NCBI GenBank assembly: GCA_040382055.1
Contig: JBEIGE010000010.1
Span: forward strand, 33,058 to 97,057
Reading direction: 5' to 3'
DNA: 64,000 nucleotides
From: JBEIGE01 sp040382055
GTDB lineage: Bacteria; Pseudomonadota; Gammaproteobacteria; Burkholderiales; Burkholderiaceae_C
Position 1 is the first letter of the stretch. Each line of letters opens with the position of its first letter. Positions 43,521 through 52,253 of this stretch are shown here, in pieces. The position numbers and the translations under genes were made by a program. The notes under the pieces were generated by a model. It was not told the DNA's origin, did no database searches, and saw only the letters and a list, made by a program, of their open reading frames with translations.

Positions 43521-44345
43521 TTATTTAACCGCGCCTGCCGTCAAACCGGATATAAGTTGACGAGAAGACATTGCGAAAAGAATAAGCAATGGAATAGTGG
43601 CGATGGCGGAACCTGTCATCAGTGCACCCCACTCGGTATCCACAGGACTTTGCAAGCTGCGAAGTGCAAGTGGCAGGGTATACATATCTGGCGAACGCAT
43701 AACAATCAGAGGGCCAATAAAGTTATTCCAAGACGCAATAAACGTAATGAGCCCTAATGTCCCCATGGCAGGCTTAAGAAGTGGCAGGACGATTCGTGCG
43801 TAGATACCGAATTCACTGCAACCATCCATGCGGGCTGCTTCAATGAGATCCTTGGGTATCGAAGAAGCAACAAACTGACGCATCAAGAAGATACCGAATG
43901 CACTGGCAGCACCAGGAATGTAAAGTGCACGTGGCTCATCGATCCATCCAAGTAAATCCATGATCATGAACGTGGGAATCATGTTCATAAACGATGGCAA
44001 CAACATAGTGCCCATCACCAACCCAAAAATGGCGTTTTTTCCCTTGAATTCGAAGAGTGCAAATGCGTATCCGCCCATAGAACAAAACAGTAGCGTCAAC
44101 ACCGTAGAGGCCAACGCCACATACAAACTCCAACCGAGGTTGCGCCAGAATGGCATGCGGTCGGTCAGAATTTTTAAATTATTCAAAAAATCATCGCCAA
44201 AAAATAGCGGCGGTGGCAAGCTGAAAATTTCAGTACGTGAATGCGATGCAAAAACAAACATGAAGTAAAAAGGCATCAGCATGACCAATGCACCGACGCC
44301 CACTACACAGTAAGCGGCTAAAGGAGAAAGACGTTGTGTATTCAT
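43521..44345 (-). CDS. Sugar ABC transporter permease (MalG type)
   Basis: 274 residues, CUT1 permease with six membrane segments. EAA-loop IPKDLIEAARMDGCSEFGIYARIVLPLLKPAM, typical second-permease periplasmic loop with FLNNLKILTDRMPFWRNLGWSLYVA. Pairs with the MalF-like permease at 44355. Imports beta-gluco-oligosaccharides by context. Confidence 0.92.
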   Translation of the reverse strand: MNTQRLSPLAAYCVVGVGALVMLMPFYFMFVFASHSRTEIFSLPPPLFFGDDFLNNLKILTDRMPFWRNLGWSLYVALASTVLTLLFCSMGGYAFALFEFKGKNAIFGLVMGTMLLPSFMNMIPTFMIMDLLGWIDEPRALYIPGAASAFGIFLMRQFVASSIPKDLIEAARMDGCSEFGIYARIVLPLLKPAMGTLGLITFIASWNNFIGPLIVMRSPDMYTLPLALRSLQSPVDTEWGALMTGSAIATIPLLILFAMSSRQLISGLTAGAVK

Positions 44346-44354
44346 CGCAATGCC

Positions 44355-45290
44355 CTACCTAGCTTTGGTTGGTGGGTTGAAAGCGCGGTTTGTCAGCCAC
44401 GTCAGAACTGCAACCATAAAAAAAAGCAACCAGGACATTGCGCTTGCAGCGCCAAAATCATTGAAATCAAAAGCCATACGATACAAGTAAATGGCTGTTG
44501 TCATACCCGCCTGATCTGATCCGCCGCGGCCCCCGGTGAGAATGAACGGCTCCTCAAACAATTGCAGACCACCGATAACGCTCAAGGTAACACCGAAAAA
44601 AATCATCGGCTTTAGACTCGGCAAGGTGATGTACCAAAACTGCTGAAATCGGCCCGCCCCATCCATCGTGGCAGCCTCATAGATATCTTTGGGAATAGTT
44701 TGTAGCGCAGCTAGGTAAAGCACGACGTTAAAGCCTACATAGCGCCAAAAAACAATCATAGAGATAGCTGGCTTGATATTCTGGGGTGCACCGAGCCAGT
44801 CAATTGGCTCTGTTGGTATCAACCAACCTAAAACGGGGACTTGCCGGAGTGCATTGAGCCCCTGATTGACAAGCCCAAAGTCAGTAGAGAAAAGCGAACT
44901 GAACATGATGGCAATGGCCACAGTAGATGTTATGTATGGCAAAAAGTACGCACCCACAACACCATCCCGCATCCGCGTAAAAGAGGTATGGATAAAGACG
45001 GCCAGAGGAATTGCAACCAGGTGCTGCGGCACGCCGGACGCGAGCGCCATCCAGGCGGTATTGCCCAGTGATTTCCAGAACCACTCGTCTTCAAGTGAAA
45101 ATGCGAAGTTCTCCAAGCCCACGTATTTCATCGCAGACAGACCGCTGGTCGGCTCCCACGATTGAAACGCAAGAAACAAGGAGAACATCAATGGAAATAG
45201 ACCGAACACCAAAAACAAGACTACAAAGGGACTCAGTAGCACGTAGGGTGCTAGGCGATGGGAAAGTCGCATTGAGGATAGAGGCTTCAT
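44355..45290 (-). CDS. Sugar ABC transporter permease (MalF type)
   Basis: 311 residues, CUT1 permease. N-terminal YVLLSPFVVLFLVFGLFPLMFSLFLAFQSWEP, EAA-loop IPKDIYEAATMDGAGRFQQFWYITLPSLKPMIFFGV and late IYLYRMAFDFNDFGAASAMSWLLF. Nine bases separate it from the MalG-like gene. Lies 39 bp after the binding-protein gene. Confidence 0.92.
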   Translation of the reverse strand: MKPLSSMRLSHRLAPYVLLSPFVVLFLVFGLFPLMFSLFLAFQSWEPTSGLSAMKYVGLENFAFSLEDEWFWKSLGNTAWMALASGVPQHLVAIPLAVFIHTSFTRMRDGVVGAYFLPYITSTVAIAIMFSSLFSTDFGLVNQGLNALRQVPVLGWLIPTEPIDWLGAPQNIKPAISMIVFWRYVGFNVVLYLAALQTIPKDIYEAATMDGAGRFQQFWYITLPSLKPMIFFGVTLSVIGGLQLFEEPFILTGGRGGSDQAGMTTAIYLYRMAFDFNDFGAASAMSWLLFFMVAVLTWLTNRAFNPPTKAR

Positions 45291-45329
45291 TTTGGTGTGC
45301 GGGTTAATTGATACTCTTCTAAGAATTCG

Positions 45330-46607
45330 TTAGCGGCGTGCCCGGCGTTGCAACAGCCGCTCAGCATCAGCTAAAGCCACTGCGATAACTTTGCCATTGT
45401 TCAGAACCTTATCGAGTTCAGTATTTATTACTTCGTCCGCGAAAGCATCTTGCTTATGGACCGACACAGCCGCAGTTCGTGAAGCAGCCTCGCGCCATAA
45501 CACCCTTGCTTTTTGGTCACCCAGGAACTCTATGGGCTTATCAAAGAATTCGTCGCTATGAGCTGCCAGCAATGCCGGAAAGGCATCTTGAGATTTGAAA
45601 GCGCTGAGTTGCAGTTCACGATCAAGGGTCATCATCTCAATAAACTCCCAGGCAAGGGCTTTGTGCTTTTCAGGCGCTCCACGCGCAATTGCTAGAAAGG
45701 TTCCGCCATATGCCGCCCAAGAGTTTTCAGGCAACTGGGCAGCACGCCAATAGCCTTTTGTCTTGGGGGCCAGCCAGTTGTTGAGGTGCCCTGCCAACCA
45801 GGCGCCGGAAAGCTGCGTTGACAGACTCCCACGACGGAAGCCCTCCGCCCATTCGTTGGACCAAGTTGAAACTTTTGCATCCAGCTTGTTATTTCTAACT
45901 TTTTGCGCCAATTCAAATGCACGAACAAAACGCGGAGAGTTCACCAATACACGAGATTGGTCATCGAAGTACAGACCCTCGCCCGGCTTGAGGCCTGTAC
46001 GAATCAGGATGTCCTTCATATCGCGTGCGTGCGCCATTAAATAGGATCCTGTGATTGCCTTTATTTTTATCCCAGCATCGACATAGCTATCCCATGATCG
46101 GATTAGTTCTGCCTCGCTTACACCTGCTTTGTCAAGAACGTCTTTTCTGTAGAGAAGAGTTCCTGGCCCAATGTCAGTTGGTGTGGCGACCACGGCTCCC
46201 GCACGATTCCTGGCCTGTTCGAACGCGTAGCTGACGAATTTGCTTTGGTGTTTTGCAATACCATAGGGTTCCCGAGAGAGGTCCTCAAGACCACCACCTT
46301 GCGCGAATCTACCTACATAACCAACTTCCAGCGCCATCACATCTGGAAGATAAAAAGATGTTGAAAGAGCCGTTGTCATCGCGGTGTGATGATCAGAAAA
46401 CTGACGGCTAACCACCTTGATGTCTACATCGGGGTGCTTTAATTTCCAGGCTGGGATTGCAGCTTTGACAATTTCATCGACTGCCGGAAATGCTGCAATC
46501 GTCAACTCGATCCGCTTCTGTGCGTGTACTGAGCCCAGTGCGCAAAGGAAGAGACACACCGCAACCGCGGCACGTCGCCAATGGCAAGTGCGGTACAAGT
46601 CAAGCAT
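45330..46607 (-). CDS. Sugar ABC transporter binding protein
   Basis: 425 residues, SBP_bac_1 family, with a Sec signal peptide ending VHAQ. The mature domain begins KRIELTIAAFPAVDEIVKAAIPAWKLKHPDVDIKVV, and DVMALEVGYVGRFAQGGGLEDL is typical of CUT1 sugar-binding proteins. First gene of the catabolic operon: GGAG lies six bases before the ATG, and just upstream are a near-consensus promoter and the palindromic operator. Ligand by context: laminari- or gentio-oligosaccharides. Confidence 0.92.
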   Translation of the reverse strand: MLDLYRTCHWRRAAVAVCLFLCALGSVHAQKRIELTIAAFPAVDEIVKAAIPAWKLKHPDVDIKVVSRQFSDHHTAMTTALSTSFYLPDVMALEVGYVGRFAQGGGLEDLSREPYGIAKHQSKFVSYAFEQARNRAGAVVATPTDIGPGTLLYRKDVLDKAGVSEAELIRSWDSYVDAGIKIKAITGSYLMAHARDMKDILIRTGLKPGEGLYFDDQSRVLVNSPRFVRAFELAQKVRNNKLDAKVSTWSNEWAEGFRRGSLSTQLSGAWLAGHLNNWLAPKTKGYWRAAQLPENSWAAYGGTFLAIARGAPEKHKALAWEFIEMMTLDRELQLSAFKSQDAFPALLAAHSDEFFDKPIEFLGDQKARVLWREAASRTAAVSVHKQDAFADEVINTELDKVLNNGKVIAVALADAERLLQRRARR

Positions 46608-46620
46608 GAAAACTCCGTAT

Positions 46621-46644
46621 CTTTATGAAAGCGCTTTCATAAAG
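46621..46644. promoter_or_regulatory. LacI-type operator 1 (perfect 24-bp palindrome)
   Basis: A perfect 12+12 palindrome centred on GC (half-site CTTTATGAAAGC) with the core TGAAAGCGCTTTCA. It lies between the -10 box and the start codon of the ABC binding protein, where a repressor would block transcription. The extended arms make it the strongest of five sites. Confidence 0.88.
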
Positions 46645-46673
46645 AATATACATATAGGCTTAACCCCTGTCAA
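46645..46673 (-). promoter_or_regulatory. Sigma-70 promoter of the ABC/glucosidase operon
   Basis: On the minus strand, TTGACA (46668-46673), a 17-base spacer and TATATT (46645-46650), immediately followed by operator 1. A consensus -35 and one mismatch in the -10 suggest strong expression when derepressed. Confidence 0.82.
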
Positions 46674-46691
46674 CAAGGGTAATCGCGCATA

Positions 46692-47732
46692 TCAACTGGC
46701 GCTGGCTTCGGTGGATTGGCGAATCTTCAATGTCGGGGGGGGAATCGCTATAACTGGCTTTAGCCCCTGAAGCAATTGAAGCATGGCTGACGCAGCCAAA
46801 CGCCCCATCTCGTTGGCAGGATGATGAATACTGCTAAGTGGTGGGTATGAATAGGAACATACCGGAAGGTCATCAAATCCAACTAACGCCACATCTCCAG
46901 GGATGTGCAAGCCTTGCCGATGAAAACAGAGTGCAGCCCCCAATGCCATTTGATCGTTTGCAGCAAAAACTGCGGTAAACGGCCTACGCCTGGAAAGTAA
47001 CTCGGCGGCGGCTGTCATGCCGCTGTCTTCGGTATAGAGGCCATTAACAATAAGTCGCTTGTCAAATGGAATGCGCGCGTCATTGAGTGCGGCCCGATAT
47101 CCTCGCTCCCGCTCTCGCGCATCCGGGTGCTCCATGTCACCGGTAATGAACGCAATTCTTTTATGGCCCAAATCAACCAGGTGCTTGGTTGCGAGCCGCG
47201 CTCCTTCATGCTGGTCAAAGTTGAATGCATAGAGTTGACTCGCCTTCAAGTTTCGACCAGTAACCACTATAGGAATGGTTTTTGCACATTCTTTCAGCTT
47301 GCTATCACTCAGGCGCCCGGTCAAAACAATGATTCCGTCCACACGACGCGCGCGCAAAACATCGATGCACCTAGCCTCTTCGGTCGCGTTCCAGTGGCCG
47401 CTGACGAATAGTGCGCTATAACCCGCCACCTGCAATTCCAGCTCGATTCCACGCAATGTAGCGCCGTAAAACGGGCTGTCAAGCGCTTGTGTTATCACCC
47501 CGACGCTCAAAGTGCGCCCACCGGCCAAACCACGCGCTACCGGATTGGGAACAAACCCAAGTTTGGCAATAGCGTCATCTATAGCTTGGCGCTTTTCGGC
47601 GCTGACAACGGCAGAGCCATTCAAAATCCGCGAAACGGTGCTGGCTGACACTCCCGCCAGCTCAGCAACCATCGCCAGCGTAACAGGGCCCGATCCGGGC
47701 CGCACGCCTTTAGCATTGCTACGTGATCTCAT
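46692..47732 (-). CDS. LacI-family repressor of the beta-glucan regulon
   Basis: About 346 residues. The N-terminal DNA-binding helix-turn-helix (TLAMVAELAGVSASTVSRILNGSAVVSAEKRQAIDDAIAKLGFVPNPVARGL) includes the hinge helix. The periplasmic-binding-protein-like domain follows (SVGVITQALDSPFYGATLRGIE, FDQHEGARLATKHLVDLGHKRIAFITG, VFAANDQMALG, VGFDDLPVCSYSYPPLSSIHHP). ATG at 47732 is used; a longer frame to 47852 runs into the GH30 gene. It lies 29 bp after GH30, so it would share that operator-controlled promoter and autoregulate. Confidence 0.93.
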   Translation of the reverse strand: MRSRSNAKGVRPGSGPVTLAMVAELAGVSASTVSRILNGSAVVSAEKRQAIDDAIAKLGFVPNPVARGLAGGRTLSVGVITQALDSPFYGATLRGIELELQVAGYSALFVSGHWNATEEARCIDVLRARRVDGIIVLTGRLSDSKLKECAKTIPIVVTGRNLKASQLYAFNFDQHEGARLATKHLVDLGHKRIAFITGDMEHPDARERERGYRAALNDARIPFDKRLIVNGLYTEDSGMTAAAELLSRRRPFTAVFAANDQMALGAALCFHRQGLHIPGDVALVGFDDLPVCSYSYPPLSSIHHPANEMGRLAASAMLQLLQGLKPVIAIPPPTLKIRQSTEASAS

Positions 47733-47761
47733 GAAAAATCGGCCTCCTAGGTGTAACGAGT

Positions 47762-49135
47762 TCAGTCTATCAGAGCACCAGAAAGCGTAAATTGATAAGT
47801 AGCGATCGATCGTGAGGGGAGATGTGCGTTCCAGGAAATTGCCGGCGTGCACAGTTCAAACTGCTGGGACTGCTCGCTCCGGTTCATGATCACGATCGTA
47901 ATAACGCCGTCCAGATTGACAAAAGCGATACATTCTAGGACTTGCCTATTGGACGCACACAGGACACGTCTTGCGCCTGTGTGAACAAACCGAGAGAAAT
48001 GACCGATATAGGCGAAAGAACTCTGGTATAGAAGGGCATTGCGTTCCACATCTGCCAAAACAGGGGCGCTGCACAGGTTGCCGACATGGTTGGGGCCACC
48101 CGTAGCGTCGAGGAGGATGTTCCAGTCAATCCAGCCTACCGTCCAACGGTTCAGGTCATTGATCATGGACCGCGCATAGCGCTCACCAAGCTCCCATTCG
48201 CCCAAATGGGGACCGCCCTCCTGGCAGCCTTCGGTAAACAGCAGTTTCTTATCTGGCCAAGCGTCGTGGACCAACTGCACATGTTCAAAGTGGTCTTCGC
48301 CATACCAATGGAATCCGGTGCCCCAGACATAGCGCGCCGCTTCGGGGTCAGCCATTACAACGCTGGCTCGCTCCACCATTTCGTCGCGGTTGTGGTCCCA
48401 AACCACAATTTGGATATGCCCCAAACCTGCCCGGTGCAGCGCGGGACCCAAGTGGTCGCGTATGAAATCGCGTTCTTCTGCAGCATCGTATATGCACGAG
48501 TCCCAGCGCTGCGTGGCCATGGGTTCGTTTTGCACCGAAACACCCCAGATCGGAATGCCGTGGCCGGCGTAAGCCTGAATAAACTTGACATAGCACCGAG
48601 CCCATGCATCGCGATACTCGGGCATGAGTTTACCGCCCCCGTTCATCTGGCCACTGTCCTTCATCCAGGCTGGTGGACTCCACGGGGACGCCAGTATTCG
48701 AAGGGGTACCTTAGCGACGCGTTGGGCCGCCTGAATGAGGGGGATCAAAGCCAGCTCGTCTCGGGCAACGGAGAAATGCTCCAGATTGATGTCTCCGGCT
48801 GCTTCGACATGGGAGTAGTTTCCCAATGCGAAGTCACAGCTGTTCATATGCACCCGGCAGAAATTGTACCTATGGCCCACCATCGGGTCGAAATACGCAA
48901 GAAGTAATTCTTCGCGTTGTCGCGACGCCAATTTCATCCATGTCACCGCGGCGGCTTCGGTAAAAGCACCACCGAATCCTTCCACCTCCTGAAATTTGCG
49001 CTTCGGGTCCACCCACACCCTACCAGCCTGAGGCACGGAAATTTGTGAAGGTAACAACCCAGGCCGTTGCGCTAGCATCAGCCCTCCCTCTTTAGATGAG
49101 AGGCACCAGGACAGCAGCTCTGATTTCTCCACCAT
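47762..49135 (-). CDS. Cytoplasmic GH30 glycosidase (probable beta-1,6-glucanase/glucosidase)
   Basis: 457 residues of GH30. QEVEGFGGAFTEAAAVTW is the family start, SPWSPPAWMKDSGQMNGGGKL follows, with acid/base Glu in GVSVQNEPM (about residue 204) and nucleophile in LLFTEGCQ (about 302). The C-terminal beta-sandwich (VLECIAFVNLDGVITIVIMNRSEQSQQFEL) is complete. GH30 subfamilies include beta-1,6-glucanases and glucosylceramidases; next to laminarin enzymes, action on beta-1,6 side chains is the best guess. No signal peptide. AAAGGA precedes the ATG by six bases. Confidence 0.88.
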   Translation of the reverse strand: MVEKSELLSWCLSSKEGGLMLAQRPGLLPSQISVPQAGRVWVDPKRKFQEVEGFGGAFTEAAAVTWMKLASRQREELLLAYFDPMVGHRYNFCRVHMNSCDFALGNYSHVEAAGDINLEHFSVARDELALIPLIQAAQRVAKVPLRILASPWSPPAWMKDSGQMNGGGKLMPEYRDAWARCYVKFIQAYAGHGIPIWGVSVQNEPMATQRWDSCIYDAAEERDFIRDHLGPALHRAGLGHIQIVVWDHNRDEMVERASVVMADPEAARYVWGTGFHWYGEDHFEHVQLVHDAWPDKKLLFTEGCQEGGPHLGEWELGERYARSMINDLNRWTVGWIDWNILLDATGGPNHVGNLCSAPVLADVERNALLYQSSFAYIGHFSRFVHTGARRVLCASNRQVLECIAFVNLDGVITIVIMNRSEQSQQFELCTPAISWNAHLPSRSIATYQFTLSGALID

Positions 49136-49252
49136 TTTTTTCCTTTGCTGTGTAAGAGGCTTTTAGCGCTTGTCGGCTAGACGGGCTGGCGAACTATGGA
49201 TAAGGGTAAGCACCGATATGGCCATTCGATTTTGTTAGGTAGTATCATTTCT

Positions 49253-49266
49253 TGAAAGCGCTTTCA
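49253..49266. promoter_or_regulatory. LacI-type operator 2 in the GH30/lipoprotein divergent region
   Basis: Exact TGAAAGCGCTTTCA core. It lies between the divergent GH30-lacI unit and the plus-strand lipoprotein gene, so one site may control both directions. Confidence 0.85.
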
Positions 49267-49293
49267 TATAAATTATGAAGCCATTTCAGACAA
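49265..49293 (-). promoter_or_regulatory. Putative promoter of GH30-lacI
   Basis: On the minus strand TTGTCT (49288-49293), 17-base spacer, TATATG (49265-49270), overlapping operator 2. Same promoter-operator geometry as at operator 1. A TATCAT at 49243-49248 is a possible -10 for the opposite, plus-strand gene, but no good -35 accompanies it. Confidence 0.55.
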
Positions 49294-49332
49294 CAACTGC
49301 TCATACCGCACAAATAATTTTGGAGCTCACAC

Positions 49333-51255
49333 ATGAAACACTTTCCCAGAAACATTCCGCTAACAGCAATTAGCTTGGCCACAGTTGCGTTTGTTGCCGC
49401 CTGCGGCGGAGGCGGCGGATCTACCGCTGCTGGCCCGGTGACTTTGTCCGGAGCAGTGATTGATGGTTACATCACCGGAGCAAACGTTTGCCTTGACCTC
49501 AACAGCAACGGCGCTTGTGACACTGGCGAGCCTTCCGCCACATCCGTGGCCAACGGAAAATACTCGCTGACTGCACCAGCGGGAACAAACCTGGCCAACT
49601 TGCACATCATTGCGACTGTCCCAGCGGGCGCTGTTGACAGTGATGCCCCAAGCACACCCATCGCAAACCCCTACAAGATGCTGGCTCCCGCTGACATGCC
49701 CACCGTGCTTTCGCCGCTGACAACCATCATCTCAACTAAGATGCTTGCCAGCTCACTCAGCTTGGCTAACGCCCGCATTGCTGCTCGCTCGGATTTGGCT
49801 TTGCCAGTTGACTACGACTTCAGCAAGGACCACGTTGCAACCAACGACGTCGGCGCACGCAACGTGGCAAAAGTCATGGCTGCGATTCTGGCTGTGAAGG
49901 TCGGAACGGAAACTCCCAACGCAACCAGGCTTGGACAGGCGTTGACACAAGTTACCACGGGTAATGTGGCGGCGTCGGCCTATGCGAGCAACGATGTGAG
50001 TGGCATGGTCAGCAGCATCTTGGGATCCCCTGCTCCAACACCGACTCCCACCCCTACCCCATCACCTTCTGGAAGCACTGGTACTTGTACAACGACCACT
50101 TCCCAGAATTGCCTGACATTTGGTGAGGCAACAATGGCCTTTGAGGCTTTTGAAGGGCTAGGTACAGCGATGATTGCAGTGGACCCTGTTGACTCTGGAA
50201 ACACTGTGGCTAAATTTGTCAAAGTTGCGGCTGGTCAACCTTGGGCAGGTGCCACGCTGTACACAACGGCCAGCAACAAATCAGTACCACGAGTCGGGTT
50301 TGAAACCAGCAAGATTGTTACTCTTCGAGTATATTCGCCTGCGGTCGGAGAGAAGATTCGTTTGAAGTTCGAAGATGCTGCCGATAACACCAAGACAATC
50401 GAAGTTGACGCTACAACTCTCACAACTCAGGCAAATTCGTGGGAGACCTTAACATTCGACTTTTCCACGCCGGCTTCAAGCACGGCCGCCTATAACGCTG
50501 CAACGACATACAACAAAGTCAGTGTATTCCCCAAATTCCTGACCGCTGTAAGTTCTGACACGACCTATTACTTTGACGAGCTGAAATATGCAGCGCATGT
50601 CGCGAGTCCAACCCCAACTCCGAGCCCAAGCGGTGCAGCCATAGTCTTTGCATCAGGGTACACGAATGCTGGAGCTGACAACGTTAACTACACCAAATCC
50701 GGAACATCGGTAGAAGGTGGTGATGTCAATTGGTACCAGGATTCAGTACTCAGTGACTGGTCCAACTTTTGGTGGAGTGGTTTCGCGCCAAGCGACGCAA
50801 CGCCATCTTTCTATTTTGGTGTGGGCTTAGCATCCTCAACAAATGTCCCGTACATCGCAGCTTACGTGAATGCACCTAACAATGGTTCAGTGACACTTGG
50901 CGGGCAAACCAAGCTGCGAATCGCGCTGTGGGGCAATGACGAGCTCACATCGCGATCGGTTCCGACATACAAGGTTGTCGTTCAATTAAAACAGAGTTAC
51001 AGCGGCTGCTATGTTGAGGCAGAGAGTCCACTGGTTACACCACCTGGCATTGGAGTTCAAACCTACAATATCAACTTAACAAACTTCTCCATAAAGAATA
51101 ACTGCGCGGGAAGCGGAGTTAGCACTGCTGCGGCCTTGCTTGCACAACCGATCGGGTCAGTGCATGTTCAATTGCTCAAGGCCAACATGTATTTTAGTGG
51201 GTCTGCTTTATCGCCAAATGGAATGAACATTGGCCCGATCTCCTTCCAGCCGTAA
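49333..51255 (+). CDS. Multi-module surface lipoprotein, probable beta-glucan-binding protein
   Basis: 640 residues. Lipobox FVAACGGGGG (Cys about 24). Module 1 (about 35-230) starts SGAVIDGYITGANVCLDLNSNGACDTGEPSATS, a Ca-binding-like adhesion-type domain. A PTPTPTPTPSPSGS linker leads to a beta-sandwich module (about 262-425) ending TTYYFDELKYAA. A second PTPTPSPSG linker leads to a C-terminal module (about 437-640) rich in Trp/Tyr (VNWYQDSVLSDWSNFWWSGF). No catalytic motif was recognised. By architecture and control (operator 2) it looks like a surface glycan-binding protein that captures glucan for the lipoprotein enzymes. The function is inferred. Confidence 0.75.
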   Translation: MKHFPRNIPLTAISLATVAFVAACGGGGGSTAAGPVTLSGAVIDGYITGANVCLDLNSNGACDTGEPSATSVANGKYSLTAPAGTNLANLHIIATVPAGAVDSDAPSTPIANPYKMLAPADMPTVLSPLTTIISTKMLASSLSLANARIAARSDLALPVDYDFSKDHVATNDVGARNVAKVMAAILAVKVGTETPNATRLGQALTQVTTGNVAASAYASNDVSGMVSSILGSPAPTPTPTPTPSPSGSTGTCTTTTSQNCLTFGEATMAFEAFEGLGTAMIAVDPVDSGNTVAKFVKVAAGQPWAGATLYTTASNKSVPRVGFETSKIVTLRVYSPAVGEKIRLKFEDAADNTKTIEVDATTLTTQANSWETLTFDFSTPASSTAAYNAATTYNKVSVFPKFLTAVSSDTTYYFDELKYAAHVASPTPTPSPSGAAIVFASGYTNAGADNVNYTKSGTSVEGGDVNWYQDSVLSDWSNFWWSGFAPSDATPSFYFGVGLASSTNVPYIAAYVNAPNNGSVTLGGQTKLRIALWGNDELTSRSVPTYKVVVQLKQSYSGCYVEAESPLVTPPGIGVQTYNINLTNFSIKNNCAGSGVSTAAALLAQPIGSVHVQLLKANMYFSGSALSPNGMNIGPISFQP

Positions 51256-51335
51256 TTCGGGTTGACATAACTGGCGCAAGGTCGCAACATGCGGCCTTGC
51301 CTACTCAATACGTCAGAGCCAGTATGCGTCAAAGC

Positions 51336-51370
51336 AAACAATACGGAGAACATTGTTCTCCGTATTGTTT
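51336..51370. terminator. Bidirectional terminator between lipoprotein and P4H genes
   Basis: Perfect 16-bp stem (AAACAATACGGAGAAC and its complement) with a three-base loop, followed by TCT on the plus strand after TTGTTT. It lies between the convergent stops at 51255 and 51387 and can serve both. Confidence 0.8.
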
Positions 51371-51386
51371 TCTATGAGTCGGTTAT

Positions 51387-52241
51387 CTACGCGTAACGCC
51401 GCTGCCGCATCCACTTCGTAGCGATCCATTTCTCTCCTGCAATCACTGGCACACCGCCATGCAATGACATGGAGTCCACCTGCCCCAGATCGTTGCAATA
51501 TTCAAAGTACACCGCTGAACCCTTCTTGGGTGTTACAGCCAGATGAATGGATGGAAAAATCGTTTCCCCGCCTTGCTCCACATCATTCAGGTACATCACC
51601 AGTGTGCTCACACGCTGGCCGCCCTTGGCCAGGTGCACGGCGCTTCCTGGGTCGTCTGGCGGAAAAAAGTCAAAATGATTCTTGTATTCGCCACCAATCT
51701 GGTAGTTCAATATCTGAATGCCTTCGCCGTTCTCGACGGGCCAGCGCATGACGTCGGATATGCGCTGATCCAGCCGGGCGACCAATGGGTTTTCATTCAG
51801 GGCAAAGAAGGTGCCCGAGCTTTTACGATCCTCGATTACGCGGTCTTGTCCTGTAGCGGGGTCGACGATGGTGGAGCGCTGAAGTTTGGAGCGTGACAAC
51901 TGCACCAGCTCGTCGCACTCCTCTTTCGACATAAAGTCATCTAGCACGGCAACCATGGGCTGCGCAATGCGCATGGCAACGCGCACTGCACGGTCGCGGG
52001 TCTGAATGACGTTCCCTGCGGGAGGAAATCGAGGGGTGGTGTAGTGGTAGCCCGACGGCGGGGCCAATGCCAAATCGGCCTGCGCAGGGGGTGACATACC
52101 CTGCAGCAGCGCGATGCCGGCAGCAACCGGATCGATACCCCCCTGCACCATGGTTGAGATGATGGATGCCTCATCACAGCCTCTGGCCAAATTGTCTTTA
52201 ATCCAGCTGTGCCAATCGGCACTGATTTGTTGTAATGCCAT
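51387..52241 (-). CDS. Prolyl 4-hydroxylase-like 2OG-Fe(II) oxygenase
   Basis: 284 residues. The C-terminal double-stranded beta-helix (P4Hc) shows iron ligands in NHFDFF (His about 189, Asp about 191) and MSLHGGVPV (His about 261), and the 2-oxoglutarate Lys in GEKWIATKW (about 271). The N-terminal 90 residues hold a helical region (DEASIISTMVQGGIDPVAAGIALLQGM) found in bacterial P4H homologues. No signal peptide. It follows the GH81 stop by 12 bp in the same direction, so it is probably cotranscribed with an exported glucanase. The protein or peptide substrate is unknown. Confidence 0.85.
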   Translation of the reverse strand: MALQQISADWHSWIKDNLARGCDEASIISTMVQGGIDPVAAGIALLQGMSPPAQADLALAPPSGYHYTTPRFPPAGNVIQTRDRAVRVAMRIAQPMVAVLDDFMSKEECDELVQLSRSKLQRSTIVDPATGQDRVIEDRKSSGTFFALNENPLVARLDQRISDVMRWPVENGEGIQILNYQIGGEYKNHFDFFPPDDPGSAVHLAKGGQRVSTLVMYLNDVEQGGETIFPSIHLAVTPKKGSAVYFEYCNDLGQVDSMSLHGGVPVIAGEKWIATKWMRQRRYA

Positions 52242-52253
52242 TACTCAAGCAGA

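Noticed and set aside
45595..45608. TTGAAAGCGCTGAG half-operator
   Set aside because: Inside the ABC binding-protein gene with only one half conserved; no promoter next to it.
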